NCBI GenBank assembly: GCA_021793135.1
Contig: JAJYTI010000003.1
Location: 1 to 29,502 of the forward strand
Length of the DNA: 29,502 nucleotides
Source of the DNA: Bacteroidota bacterium
GTDB taxonomy: Bacteria; Bacteroidota; Bacteroidia; Flavobacteriales; Flavobacteriaceae
Reading direction: 5' to 3'
Shown: piece after piece, positions 22,927 through 29,502 of the stretch
Layout: every line of letters begins with the position of its first letter
Position numbering within the stretch: the first letter of the stretch is position 1
Program-made: the position numbers and the translations under genes
Notes under the pieces: model-generated
Seen by the model: the letters and a program-made list of their open reading frames with translations, nothing else
Told to the model about the DNA's origin: nothing
Database searches by the model: none

Positions 22927-23565
22927 TTAATCCATTAAAACATGAATTTTATTACGTTGCATTTTTATTTTGTTCTGTTTTTCTAATCCTTTTAGAAGTC
23001 TAGAAATCACAACTCTAGAAGTATAAAGCTCTTGAGCAATCTCTTGATGTGTAATTCCTAAAATGTTATTTTGTGTTATTCTAGTTTTTTCTTTCAAGTA
23101 CTGAAGTAATCGTTCGTCTAATTTTCGGAACGCAATAGTATCTATCGTATCTAGCATTTCAGTAAGTCTATTTTGATAGCTATTAAGAACAAAATTTCTC
23201 CAGCTTTTATAAGTACCCATCCATTCTTCCATTTTTTGTACTGGAATCATCATCAGTTGTGAATCCATCTCTGCGATGGCACGAATTTCACTTTTGGCGT
23301 GTCCCATACAGCAACTTAAACTAAATGCACAGGTATTACCCTCTTTTACGAAATACAATAAGAGTTCATCTCCTTCTTCATCCTCCCGCATCACTTTAAT
23401 AGCACCATGAATCAATAAAGGCATAGAATTGATATATTGACCATAGTCTATAAGAACCGATCCCGCCTCCACTTCTCTGTATATTGCTACATTGGCAATC
23501 TCATGAAGTAAATCTTTTTCAAAAACACTTGAATAAATGCTTAATAGCTTTTCTTTAGCTGACAT
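22927..23565 (-). CDS. Crp/Fnr family transcription regulator with a cysteine cluster
   Basis: 212 residues. Cyclic-nucleotide-binding-like beta-barrel (about 15-115), long dimerisation helix (about 117-150) and a C-terminal winged helix-turn-helix, ILGITHQEIAQELYTSRVVI (168-187), with the Arg-rich recognition helix usual in the family. The barrel loop TCAFSLSCCMGHA has three Cys (79, 85, 86) where cAMP-binding members have their phosphate-binding cassette. That cassette (RxGE...RSAT) is absent, so cAMP is unlikely. The N-terminal four-Cys Fe-S motif of Fnr is also missing. It lies 138 nt upstream of the persulfide dioxygenase gene, same strand, and probably senses thiol, persulfide or redox state through these Cys. 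That role is inferred from context. Confidence 0.88.
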   Translation of the reverse strand: MSAKEKLLSIYSSVFEKDLLHEIANVAIYREVEAGSVLIDYGQYINSMPLLIHGAIKVMREDEEGDELLLYFVKEGNTCAFSLSCCMGHAKSEIRAIAEMDSQLMMIPVQKMEEWMGTYKSWRNFVLNSYQNRLTEMLDTIDTIAFRKLDERLLQYLKEKTRITQNNILGITHQEIAQELYTSRVVISRLLKGLEKQNKIKMQRNKIHVLMD

Positions 23566-23645
23566 CTAAGATTGGGTTATCTTTATATTTTCTATTCTAT
23601 TTTCAATTAGATAAGTCGAAATTGAATAGTTTTCTTACATATAAA

Positions 23646-24161
23646 TTACTCCTTAACGAATAGAGCTTTAAGTTCTTTTGCCTCGCTTGGGTTCATTTTA
23701 CCAGCTAATACTAGCCCTAATTGCTTGCGTCTTAAAGCTGCATCAAAACGTTCTTTTTCGAGTTTAGTTTCGGGTTTTAATGGAGGTACGGCTACTGGAT
23801 TTCCAGCTTCGTCTATTGCTACAAAGGTGTAAATCGCTTCATTTACTTTACTTTTTGTGCCGCTTTGTCTGTCTTCTACCCATACATCAAGGAAAATCTC
23901 CATAGAACTACTAAATGCTCTAGATACACTAGCCTCAATAGTTACAATGCTTCCCAATGGGATAGGCTTACTAAAAGATACATTATTAACCGATACGGTT
24001 GCTACATGACGTCGACTGTGACGACTGGCAGCAATACTTGCTGCACGATCCATTCTTGCTAAAAGCTCGCCACCAAACATATTTCCTAGCGGATTGGTCT
24101 CGCCAGGCAAAATAAGGTCGGTTACTATAGATCGAGATTCAGAAGGGGTTCTTGGCCTCAT
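23646..24161 (-). CDS. Acyl-CoA thioesterase, hotdog fold (YciA/BACH type)
   Basis: Hydrolyses acyl-CoA to free fatty acid and CoA in the cytoplasm. 171 residues, one hotdog domain (about 8-128) with NPLGNMFGGELLARMD (23-38), the signature that carries the active-site Asn and Asp of the YciA/ACOT7 family. VSVNNVSFSKPIPLGSIV follows on the next strand. The C-terminal extension of about 40 residues is charged and helical (KLEKERFDAALRRKQ). It has its own -7 element in the short gap behind the HU/SPOR gene. The preferred chain length cannot be told. Confidence 0.92.
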   Translation of the reverse strand: MRPRTPSESRSIVTDLILPGETNPLGNMFGGELLARMDRAASIAASRHSRRHVATVSVNNVSFSKPIPLGSIVTIEASVSRAFSSSMEIFLDVWVEDRQSGTKSKVNEAIYTFVAIDEAGNPVAVPPLKPETKLEKERFDAALRRKQLGLVLAGKMNPSEAKELKALFVKE

Positions 24162-24178
24162 AGTTGTAAAATTTTCGA

Positions 24179-24186
24179 CAAAGGTA
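24179..24186 (-). promoter_or_regulatory. Putative -7 element of the acyl-CoA thioesterase gene
   Basis: Minus-strand TACCTTTG, a perfect TAnnTTTG match, 17 nt upstream of the ATG. The implied leader is only about 10-14 nt. No -33 TTTG in place. Confidence 0.42.
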
Positions 24187-24198
24187 CAATAAACAATT

Positions 24199-25128
24199 TT
24201 ACTCTTCGTCGACTAACAACCAAGCATTTTCATTTTGGGTACGCATAATTCTATGCATTTCATTAATAGCATCGCGTTTGGAAGCGTAACTACTATAAAT
24301 TACTTCATGCAGTCCATAAGAATTCTCACGTAATATACGCGCAGAATATCCTTCTTTTTGCAATTGTAAAACGCGTTTTTCAGCATTCTCAAGTTCTCTA
24401 AATGCACCAGCTACTATATGATATGGTTGTCTTTCTTTGGGTAAAGACAATGTGATTGCTGGTAGTGGATTTGCAATAGTAAAACTAGCGGTGTGAATTT
24501 GTTTTTCCAATTCTTTCTCAGCAAGTTGCTGCTGGGCCAAATTGTATTGTTGTGTGTTCTTTTGATACCAAGCAAAACCACCAACACCAAGCAATAATGC
24601 TATGGCCGCAACTCCAGCATAACGTACATATCTCGATGCAGTTTTCTCTTTTTCTGTAGTGGTTGTAATTGGGATTACCTTTTGTTCTGGAGTAGTAAGT
24701 TCTTCACGATTTACTATACTACTTTGTACTGGTGCCAAACCAAAAGATGTTGCTTGAAAAATATTTTCTGGATTTGGTATAAACTGCCATTTACCTTCCG
24801 CATTGCTTTGAAGTACACCAATACCAACAAAGTGCAAAGGTGTTTTATTTTCTAATTGATCAGTCCAAATTTGAACTTGTTCTCTTAAATCTTCTAAAGC
24901 TTCTCGATAACTAAGGCCGTAGGTCATAGCCAGATGATTGGTCAATAAACCATCATTTGTTTGTAATTGTTTATTAAAAGATAAGGATTTACTAGGTGGC
25001 ATAAACACATTAGTCTCTGTGTCTACATAAGCCGATTGATGATGCGTTAAGAACGCTCCAAATCCAGGTATGATAACACATTCATACCTAAATAACAATT
25101 CGTTAATATGACTTACTATATCCATCAT
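24199..25128 (-). CDS. HU-CCDC81 and SPOR domain membrane protein
   Basis: 309 residues. Two N-terminal domains (about 1-58 and 59-130) match the HU-like CCDC81 pair known from Bacteroidota: ELLFRYECVIIPGFGAFLTH (10-29) and DGLLTNHLAMTYGLSYREAL (59-78). A linker rich in Thr/Glu leads to one transmembrane helix (about 170-187), a Gln/Glu-rich helical stretch (190-212) and a C-terminal SPOR domain (about 234-306; YHIVAGAFRELENAEKRV). The SPOR part would be periplasmic and bind denuded glycan strands of septal peptidoglycan; the HU-like part would be cytoplasmic. The frame opens with two ATG codons (25126-25128, 25123-25125). It is divergent from dprA. Confidence 0.9.
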   Translation of the reverse strand: MMDIVSHINELLFRYECVIIPGFGAFLTHHQSAYVDTETNVFMPPSKSLSFNKQLQTNDGLLTNHLAMTYGLSYREALEDLREQVQIWTDQLENKTPLHFVGIGVLQSNAEGKWQFIPNPENIFQATSFGLAPVQSSIVNREELTTPEQKVIPITTTTEKEKTASRYVRYAGVAAIALLLGVGGFAWYQKNTQQYNLAQQQLAEKELEKQIHTASFTIANPLPAITLSLPKERQPYHIVAGAFRELENAEKRVLQLQKEGYSARILRENSYGLHEVIYSSYASKRDAINEMHRIMRTQNENAWLLVDEE

Positions 25129-25133
25129 AAAAA

Positions 25134-25164
25134 CAAAAATACCTATTTTTTATTTGATGAACAA
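25134..25164 (-). promoter_or_regulatory. Putative promoter of the HU/SPOR gene
   Basis: Minus-strand -7 element TATTTTTG (25134-25141), a perfect TAnnTTTG match, with TTGT (25161-25164) 19 nt upstream as an approximate -33 element. The start of transcription would fall at or next to the double ATG, implying a leaderless message. Confidence 0.42.
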
Positions 25165-25230
25165 GACATCTGTTTCTAGATATGTGAAATTATCATTAAC
25201 TTAGTAGGAATCAATTTTCATTTGGATAGC

Positions 25231-26340
25231 ATGCGGGACAACGAGCTACTTTATTTATTGGTTGTTAAGGAGTTACCTGGCATTGGAGATATTCGTGCTA
25301 GAGAATTATTACGCAAATATGGCTCTGCCCATGAAATATTTAAAGCTCTAAAATCCAATGATTTAAAATTACCTTCTACCACGCAAAGTTCTATCTCTTC
25401 TGAAGCTCTCCAAACTTTACTAGACAAAGCAAACAGAGAAATAGAAAATATGTATAAACAACAAATTGAATTTGTACATATAGGCGAAGAAACTTATCCT
25501 AATAGACTAAAGCATTGTGAAGACGCCCCAGTTGTCTTGTTTTACAAAGGTGATATCACATGGAATGCACCAAGATCTATAAGTATCGTAGGCACACGTA
25601 CTGCAACTCCATATGGACTAGAATTTTGCAGAACACTTATAGACGATTTACAAGCTTTAGATGTGCAAATAGTGTCTGGGTTAGCTTTTGGAATTGACAT
25701 TCAAGCACATTTATCGGCAATAGACCAAGGCTTAGAAACTGTCGCTTGTTTAGCACACGGATTGCATACTATATCTCCTGCATCGCATGCTAAATATGCT
25801 GAAGAAATTATACAGCATGGTGGCTTTATTTCGGAGTTTACCACAGATTCTTTTATAGACAAAAATAATTTTGTGAAGAGGGATAGAATTATAGCCGGAT
25901 TATCGCAAGCAACTGTTGTAGTGGAATCTCCAAAACGTGGCGGAAGTTTATTGACAGCCGAAATGGCTAATTCCTACAACAGAGAGGTATTTGCCTTACC
26001 GGGAAGAATAGATCAATTAAAAAGCACTGGATGTAATACACTGATAAAAACTAATCAAGCTAGGTTAATACAATCGGCAGCAGATTTAGTGTATATTTTA
26101 GGTTGGGATATAGAAAAGAAAACAAAGCCTAAAGAAACTCAGATTCCGCTATTTATCGATTTAAATCCTGAAGAAGAGAAGATTTGCAACCTATTAAAAG
26201 AAAAAGGGAAAGAGTCTCTAGATCTATTAGCTATCACTACCAAAATGAGTCCACAGAAAGTAGCTGGATTATTATTGGGATTAGAATTAAAAGGAGTAGT
26301 AAGAACTCTACCTGGGAAGCAATTTGAATGGATTGCATAA
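25231..26340 (+). CDS. dprA: DNA-processing protein DprA
   Basis: Binds incoming single-stranded DNA and loads RecA during natural transformation. 369 residues from the ATG at 25231; an in-frame TTG at 25222 would add three residues, but a plain ATG is preferred. Helix-hairpin-helix-like N-terminus (ELPGIGDIRARELL, 14-27). The DprA Rossmann domain has SIVGTRTATPYG (118-129), SGLAFGID (149-156), a LAHGLHTISPASHAKYAEEI block and VVVESPKRGGSLLTAE. The C-terminal winged helix (about 305-369) ends KGVVRTLPGKQFEWIA. Presence of dprA alone does not prove competence. It is divergent from the HU/SPOR gene and convergent with trpS. Confidence 0.95.
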   Translation: MRDNELLYLLVVKELPGIGDIRARELLRKYGSAHEIFKALKSNDLKLPSTTQSSISSEALQTLLDKANREIENMYKQQIEFVHIGEETYPNRLKHCEDAPVVLFYKGDITWNAPRSISIVGTRTATPYGLEFCRTLIDDLQALDVQIVSGLAFGIDIQAHLSAIDQGLETVACLAHGLHTISPASHAKYAEEIIQHGGFISEFTTDSFIDKNNFVKRDRIIAGLSQATVVVESPKRGGSLLTAEMANSYNREVFALPGRIDQLKSTGCNTLIKTNQARLIQSAADLVYILGWDIEKKTKPKETQIPLFIDLNPEEEKICNLLKEKGKESLDLLAITTKMSPQKVAGLLLGLELKGVVRTLPGKQFEWIA

Positions 26341-26368
26341 AAAAACCCAAGATATAAATCTCGGGTTT
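26341..26368 (-). terminator. Bidirectional terminator between dprA and trpS
   Basis: Stem AAACCC-A-AGAT / ATCT-C-GGGTTT with one A-C mismatch and a 4-nt loop. On the minus strand it ends in seven T (terminating trpS). On the plus strand it follows the dprA stop directly and leads into GCTATTTTAT, so it may serve dprA too. Confidence 0.8.
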
Positions 26369-26409
26369 GCTATTTTATATTGGTCATATAGTACCAATTA
26401 GTTTTTTTT

Positions 26410-27378
26410 CTAGTATCCTAGTTTCTTTCTCACACGAGCTAGAGTTTTATCGGCTACACTAGCAGCTTTAGCAGCTCCTTTCTGCAGCACATTATCCAGT
26501 TCCTCTAAATTCTCCATATAATATGCATACTTTTTTCTAGGTTCGGCAAATACTTCTAGTATCAATTCATATAGGGCTTGTTTGGCATGTCCATAACCGT
26601 AGTTTCCACCTGCATAATTTGCTGCCATTTGCTGCACTTGCTCTGGTGAAGCAAGTAACCTATACATTGCAAAAACATTACAAGTAGTTGGATCTTTTGG
26701 CTCTTCTAATGGGGTACTATCGGTAGCGATCGACATTACTTGTTTACGTAATTTTTTCTCTGGTAAAAAGACATTGATATAATTATCCTTAGACTTACTC
26801 ATCTTGGTACCATCGGTTCCTGGTATGTACATAGTTTCTTCTTGTACCTTTGCTTCTGGAATAACGAATGTTTCTCCTAATTGTGCATGAAATCTAGAAG
26901 CTACATCGCGAGTAATCTCTATATGTTGTAATTGATCTTTACCTACAGGCACAATATTAGCATCATACAGCAAAATATCTGCTGCCATGAGCATTGGATA
27001 GGTAAACAATCCTGCATTTACATCCTGTAATCTATCAGCTTTATCTTTAAATGAATGGGCTAGAGTTAATCTTTGAAAAGGAAAAAAGCAAGATAAGTAC
27101 CAAGTAAGTTCTGTAGTTTGTGGCACATCGCTCTGGCGATAGAAAACCACTTTATCAGGATTTAAACCAAATGCTAGCCACGTTGCTGCTACGCTATAAG
27201 TATTATTGCGAAGTGTTTCCGCGTTCTTAATTTGCGTAAGCGAATGTAGGTCTGCAATAAAAATAAATGCATCGTTTTCTGGCTTATTTGCCATTTCGAT
27301 TGCTGGTTTAATCGCTCCTAAAATATTTCCTAAATGCGGAGTTCCTGTACTTTGCACTCCAGTAAGTACTCTTGCCAT
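26410..27378 (-). CDS. trpS: Tryptophanyl-tRNA synthetase
   Basis: Charges tRNA(Trp) with tryptophan; class I aminoacyl-tRNA synthetase. 322 residues from the ATG at 27376-27378, where the conserved start MARVLTGVQSTGTPHLGN begins. A longer in-frame start at 27441 adds 21 unrelated residues, and a -7-like box (TATCTTTA, 27404-27411) lies inside that extension, so it is rejected. The HIGH-type motif is TPHLGN (13-18) and the second ATP motif is KMSKS (192-196). FIADLHSLTQI and NIVPVGKDQLQHIEITRDVA are standard TrpS blocks. Length and motifs are normal. Confidence 0.96.
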   Translation of the reverse strand: MARVLTGVQSTGTPHLGNILGAIKPAIEMANKPENDAFIFIADLHSLTQIKNAETLRNNTYSVAATWLAFGLNPDKVVFYRQSDVPQTTELTWYLSCFFPFQRLTLAHSFKDKADRLQDVNAGLFTYPMLMAADILLYDANIVPVGKDQLQHIEITRDVASRFHAQLGETFVIPEAKVQEETMYIPGTDGTKMSKSKDNYINVFLPEKKLRKQVMSIATDSTPLEEPKDPTTCNVFAMYRLLASPEQVQQMAANYAGGNYGYGHAKQALYELILEVFAEPRKKYAYYMENLEELDNVLQKGAAKAASVADKTLARVRKKLGY

Positions 27379-27554
27379 AATTTTATTCGGGTTTTTAAAG
27401 ATGTAAAGATAAAGATTATCTGAGAGGCAACACACAAACAAAAAATGGAATTCATTTCTACATTAAATTAGGTTTCAAAAAAGTTTTCTACTTCAATTAG
27501 AACCTTGCGATATTTTAGTGATGAAATTTATGACTTTAGTAAGTACTAAATCTT

Positions 27555-27562
27555 TAAATTTG
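27555..27562 (+). promoter_or_regulatory. Putative -7 element of the plsC promoter
   Basis: TAAATTTG, a perfect TAnnTTTG match, ending 7 nt before the ATG of the acyltransferase gene. TTTA at 27535-27538 could act as a -33 element (16-nt spacing). The start of transcription would fall at or within a few bases of the ATG. Confidence 0.42.
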
Positions 27563-27569
27563 AACCTCA

Positions 27570-28310
27570 ATGGGAAAACTTCGTTACATATTATCGCCAC
27601 TATATCATGTGTGGTTTTACCTCGTGGTTTTTATAGCTACTGTGGTATTATCTCCTTTTCTTTTAATTACCACGATTAAAGAAGCTTGGTATTCTAAATT
27701 CTACAAAATAGCTAGAGTGTGGTCTACCATAATTCTCTTTGGTATAGGTGCAATACCACGTATTAAAAGAAAAGAAAAATACACTTATGGTGATAGCTAT
27801 ATGTTTGTTGCTAATCATAAATCTATGTTAGATATTATGATGATGTACTATTGTGTTTCTACTCCTTTTGTTTTTGTGGGTAAACAAGAATTGGCCAAAA
27901 TACCTATTTTTGGATTTTTCTATAAACGCACAAGCATATTAGTAGATCGATCAAATTTAAAAAGCAAAAGTGCAGTAATGCTACAAGCTCATAGAAGGAT
28001 AGAGAATGGTTTGGGCGTATGCATTTTTCCAGAAGGAGGAGTTCCCAATGATACAAACATAACACTTGATCGGTTTAAGGATGGTGCTTTTAGATTAGCG
28101 ATTGAACACCAAATCCCAATTGCTCCATTAGTCTTCCATGATAATGGAGGATGTTTTCCTTACAACTTATTTAAAGGTTCACCTAGACGTTTACGTGTGG
28201 AAATGCTTCCGATAATTAGCACAAGTAATGTAAAGCCAGAAGAAAAATATAAACTACGAGATACTGTGAGGGAGCAAATTCTAGAAAGATTGGAAAATCC
28301 TATAAAATAA
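27570..28310 (+). CDS. plsC: 1-acyl-sn-glycerol-3-phosphate acyltransferase
   Basis: Acylates lysophosphatidic acid to phosphatidic acid at the inner membrane. 246 residues with one N-terminal hydrophobic segment (about 13-35). The acyltransferase motifs are NHKSMLD (82-88; the NHx4D catalytic pair His83-Asp88) and FPEGGVPND (153-161; the FPEG substrate-binding motif), with KQELAKIPIFGFFYKRTSI between them. The C-terminal motif IPIAPLVF (182-189) is the usual fourth block. Specificity for this step over other PlsC-like acyl transfer (e.g. ornithine lipid) is presumed from the good match, not proven. The promoter seems to sit immediately before the ATG. Confidence 0.9.
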   Translation: MGKLRYILSPLYHVWFYLVVFIATVVLSPFLLITTIKEAWYSKFYKIARVWSTIILFGIGAIPRIKRKEKYTYGDSYMFVANHKSMLDIMMMYYCVSTPFVFVGKQELAKIPIFGFFYKRTSILVDRSNLKSKSAVMLQAHRRIENGLGVCIFPEGGVPNDTNITLDRFKDGAFRLAIEHQIPIAPLVFHDNGGCFPYNLFKGSPRRLRVEMLPIISTSNVKPEEKYKLRDTVREQILERLENPIK

Positions 28311-28356
28311 TTCTAGCTTAAAATTGTCCATTAAATTATTAATGTAGAAATAGAGA

Positions 28357-29502
28357 TTAATCTAACTTCCAATTTATTCCTGTATATACACCAAAGATAT
28401 ATGGCTTAAATCCTACTCCATTTTTATAAGCATTTAACTGATACTTAAACATAGGTTCTAATTGGAGGTTTATACTTTTAGAAAACTTATAACCAAAACC
28501 CATTCCTATATTGGTAGTAAAGCTTGCTTTCTCAAGGTTATTTGCTGTACCGATGCTGTAATTATACCCTTCCTCTTTATTACTTAAATGGATATCATCA
28601 TCTGTTAAAAACAAACTACTTACTCCACCAATAATACTCCATTCAAAATTAGATTCAATGATTTTTCGCTCTATCTCTATAGGTACTTCTAGATAAGTTA
28701 TATTTTGTTTTAGCTGGGTATTGCCTTCCAAACTTAAAATCTGCACACGATTTGAAAATTCTGAGGATTCAATACTAGATAAATTATCATTAGAAAAGGC
28801 TGTAACTACTACACCACCATCTACATTTGCTCCATTATAATGTATAGAATTTATAGCAAGATTTGGATCGGAATATCCAACTTGTACGTTATTTGTTGCA
28901 TAACCTACATTCATACGATTTATTCCGGATCGTACTTTCCAATTGTCGTTTATTTCATAGGCAACTTGAACACCTAAGCTCATATTTAGACCACCATTTT
29001 TACTGCTATTATCAAATTGTTGATCTAGAGAAGAGCCACCGCTCATACTATTATAATATACAGGAGCTACTTGTGGCCCTACAGACCACTTACTATTTTT
29101 AGCATCAGACTTATCGCTACGATTTTCTTCAGCAAAAAGAGTATTATCCTCTACTAAAGAGGTTACCTCTGGTTGTGTTTTAGATTCCGTTGCTTCGTCT
29201 TCTACTTCTTGTTCATTAACCGCAATTTGGGTGTTTTTATTTGTAGAAGTATCGAGTTCTTGCTCTTCATTTATATCGATTTGTTCTGATTTTGCTATTT
29301 TCGTTTTGCTATCTGAATCTGTTCCTGATTTATTGTCTAATCCCAATTTTGGTTCTGTACTATTATTTATTCTAGCTCTATTTATAGAGTTATCTTTCGA
29401 TGATTGAATAGTTTTTTGCGAAGATGCGTCTGCTACAACTTTATCGTTCGAGGTAGATCTTATTGTATCTACATCTAAATCTTCGTTAGTTATGAGTTGT
29501 TT
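28357..29502 (-). CDS. Outer membrane beta-barrel protein with long polar N-terminal region, partial
   Basis: The frame is open through the right edge, giving at least 381 residues; a TTG at 29344-29346 is only an internal codon and not a start. The visible N-terminal 160 or so residues are low in complexity, rich in Asp, Glu, Ser, Thr, Asn and Lys, and look like a flexible periplasmic linker. From about VGPQVAPVYYNS onward comes an eight-strand-type barrel: SLGVQVAYEINDNWKVRSGI, INRMNVGYATNNV, ITYLEVPIEIERKI, WSIIGGVSSLFL, TNIGMGFGYKFSKSINLQLE and a C-terminal FGVYTGINWKLD. PorT-like/OMP_b-brl barrels with such linkers often have an N-terminal membrane anchor and follow an ECF sigma gene in flavobacteria; whether that holds here lies outside the window. 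Confidence 0.8.
   Translation of the reverse strand, partial: KQLITNEDLDVDTIRSTSNDKVVADASSQKTIQSSKDNSINRARINNSTEPKLGLDNKSGTDSDSKTKIAKSEQIDINEEQELDTSTNKNTQIAVNEQEVEDEATESKTQPEVTSLVEDNTLFAEENRSDKSDAKNSKWSVGPQVAPVYYNSMSGGSSLDQQFDNSSKNGGLNMSLGVQVAYEINDNWKVRSGINRMNVGYATNNVQVGYSDPNLAINSIHYNGANVDGGVVVTAFSNDNLSSIESSEFSNRVQILSLEGNTQLKQNITYLEVPIEIERKIIESNFEWSIIGGVSSLFLTDDDIHLSNKEEGYNYSIGTANNLEKASFTTNIGMGFGYKFSKSINLQLEPMFKYQLNAYKNGVGFKPYIFGVYTGINWKLD

Noticed and set aside
27379..27441. 21-residue N-terminal extension of TrpS
   Set aside because: The extension has no family similarity, contains a promoter-like box, and the conserved TrpS start MARVLTGVQS lies right after it.
29344..29346. TTG start for the right-edge barrel protein
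   Set aside because: The frame stays open for a further 52 codons to the edge of the window, with similar polar composition, so the gene is partial and begins outside.
1..29502. Defence system, phage or transposon remnant
   Set aside because: No integrase, transposase, restriction, toxin-antitoxin or CRISPR gene was found; every sizeable gene belongs to a housekeeping, envelope or uptake family.

Overview
The window is an AT-rich chromosomal segment from a member of the Bacteroidota, most likely a Flavobacteriaceae relative. Signs of this are the gliding-motility lipoprotein GldH, two TonB-dependent receptors with Bacteroidota-style N-terminal carboxypeptidase-like domains, the HU-CCDC81/SPOR protein, and promoters of the Bacteroidota type (TAnnTTTG at -7) in place of sigma-70 hexamers. 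No tRNA, rRNA, CRISPR, insertion sequence or phage gene was seen. Most of the segment looks like core chromosome.

Left part (1-6306): a tight minus-strand tetrapyrrole operon reads hemA-hemC-hemD-hemE-hemF-hemB, with hemB cut by the left edge. It takes glutamyl-tRNA (C5 route) to protoporphyrinogen IX, but hemL and hemH are not present. A divergent hemJ supplies the likely protoporphyrinogen oxidase. HemB has the Asp-type (magnesium) metal site. HemF and HemJ point to aerobic haem synthesis.

6376-11018: a secreted protein with two tandem lipocalin-like units lies downstream of an outer-membrane beta-barrel receptor-like protein. Then comes the scoA-scoB pair (succinyl-CoA:3-ketoacid CoA-transferase), ended by a clear intrinsic terminator.

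11082-16376: a minus-strand ricT-gldH-PBP1A cluster joins an Fe-S type PSP1 protein, gliding motility and peptidoglycan synthesis. It is followed by trhO (tRNA U34 hydroxylase).

16727-21284 (plus strand): a small acidic lipocalin-like lipoprotein with its own promoter and terminator, then a TonB-dependent receptor and a DUF4374-like lipoprotein 3 nt apart. The pair resembles the Bacteroides XusA/XusB xenosiderophore uptake system and is the best candidate here for a poorly described system.

21385-23565 (minus strand): a CstB-like persulfide dioxygenase-rhodanese fusion next to a Crp/Fnr regulator with a cysteine cluster, a likely sulfide/persulfide response pair.

23646-29502: acyl-CoA thioesterase, HU-CCDC81/SPOR protein, dprA, trpS, plsC and the C-terminal part of an outer-membrane beta-barrel protein that runs off the right edge. 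Several promoters in this part lie so close to the start codons that the transcripts may be leaderless.
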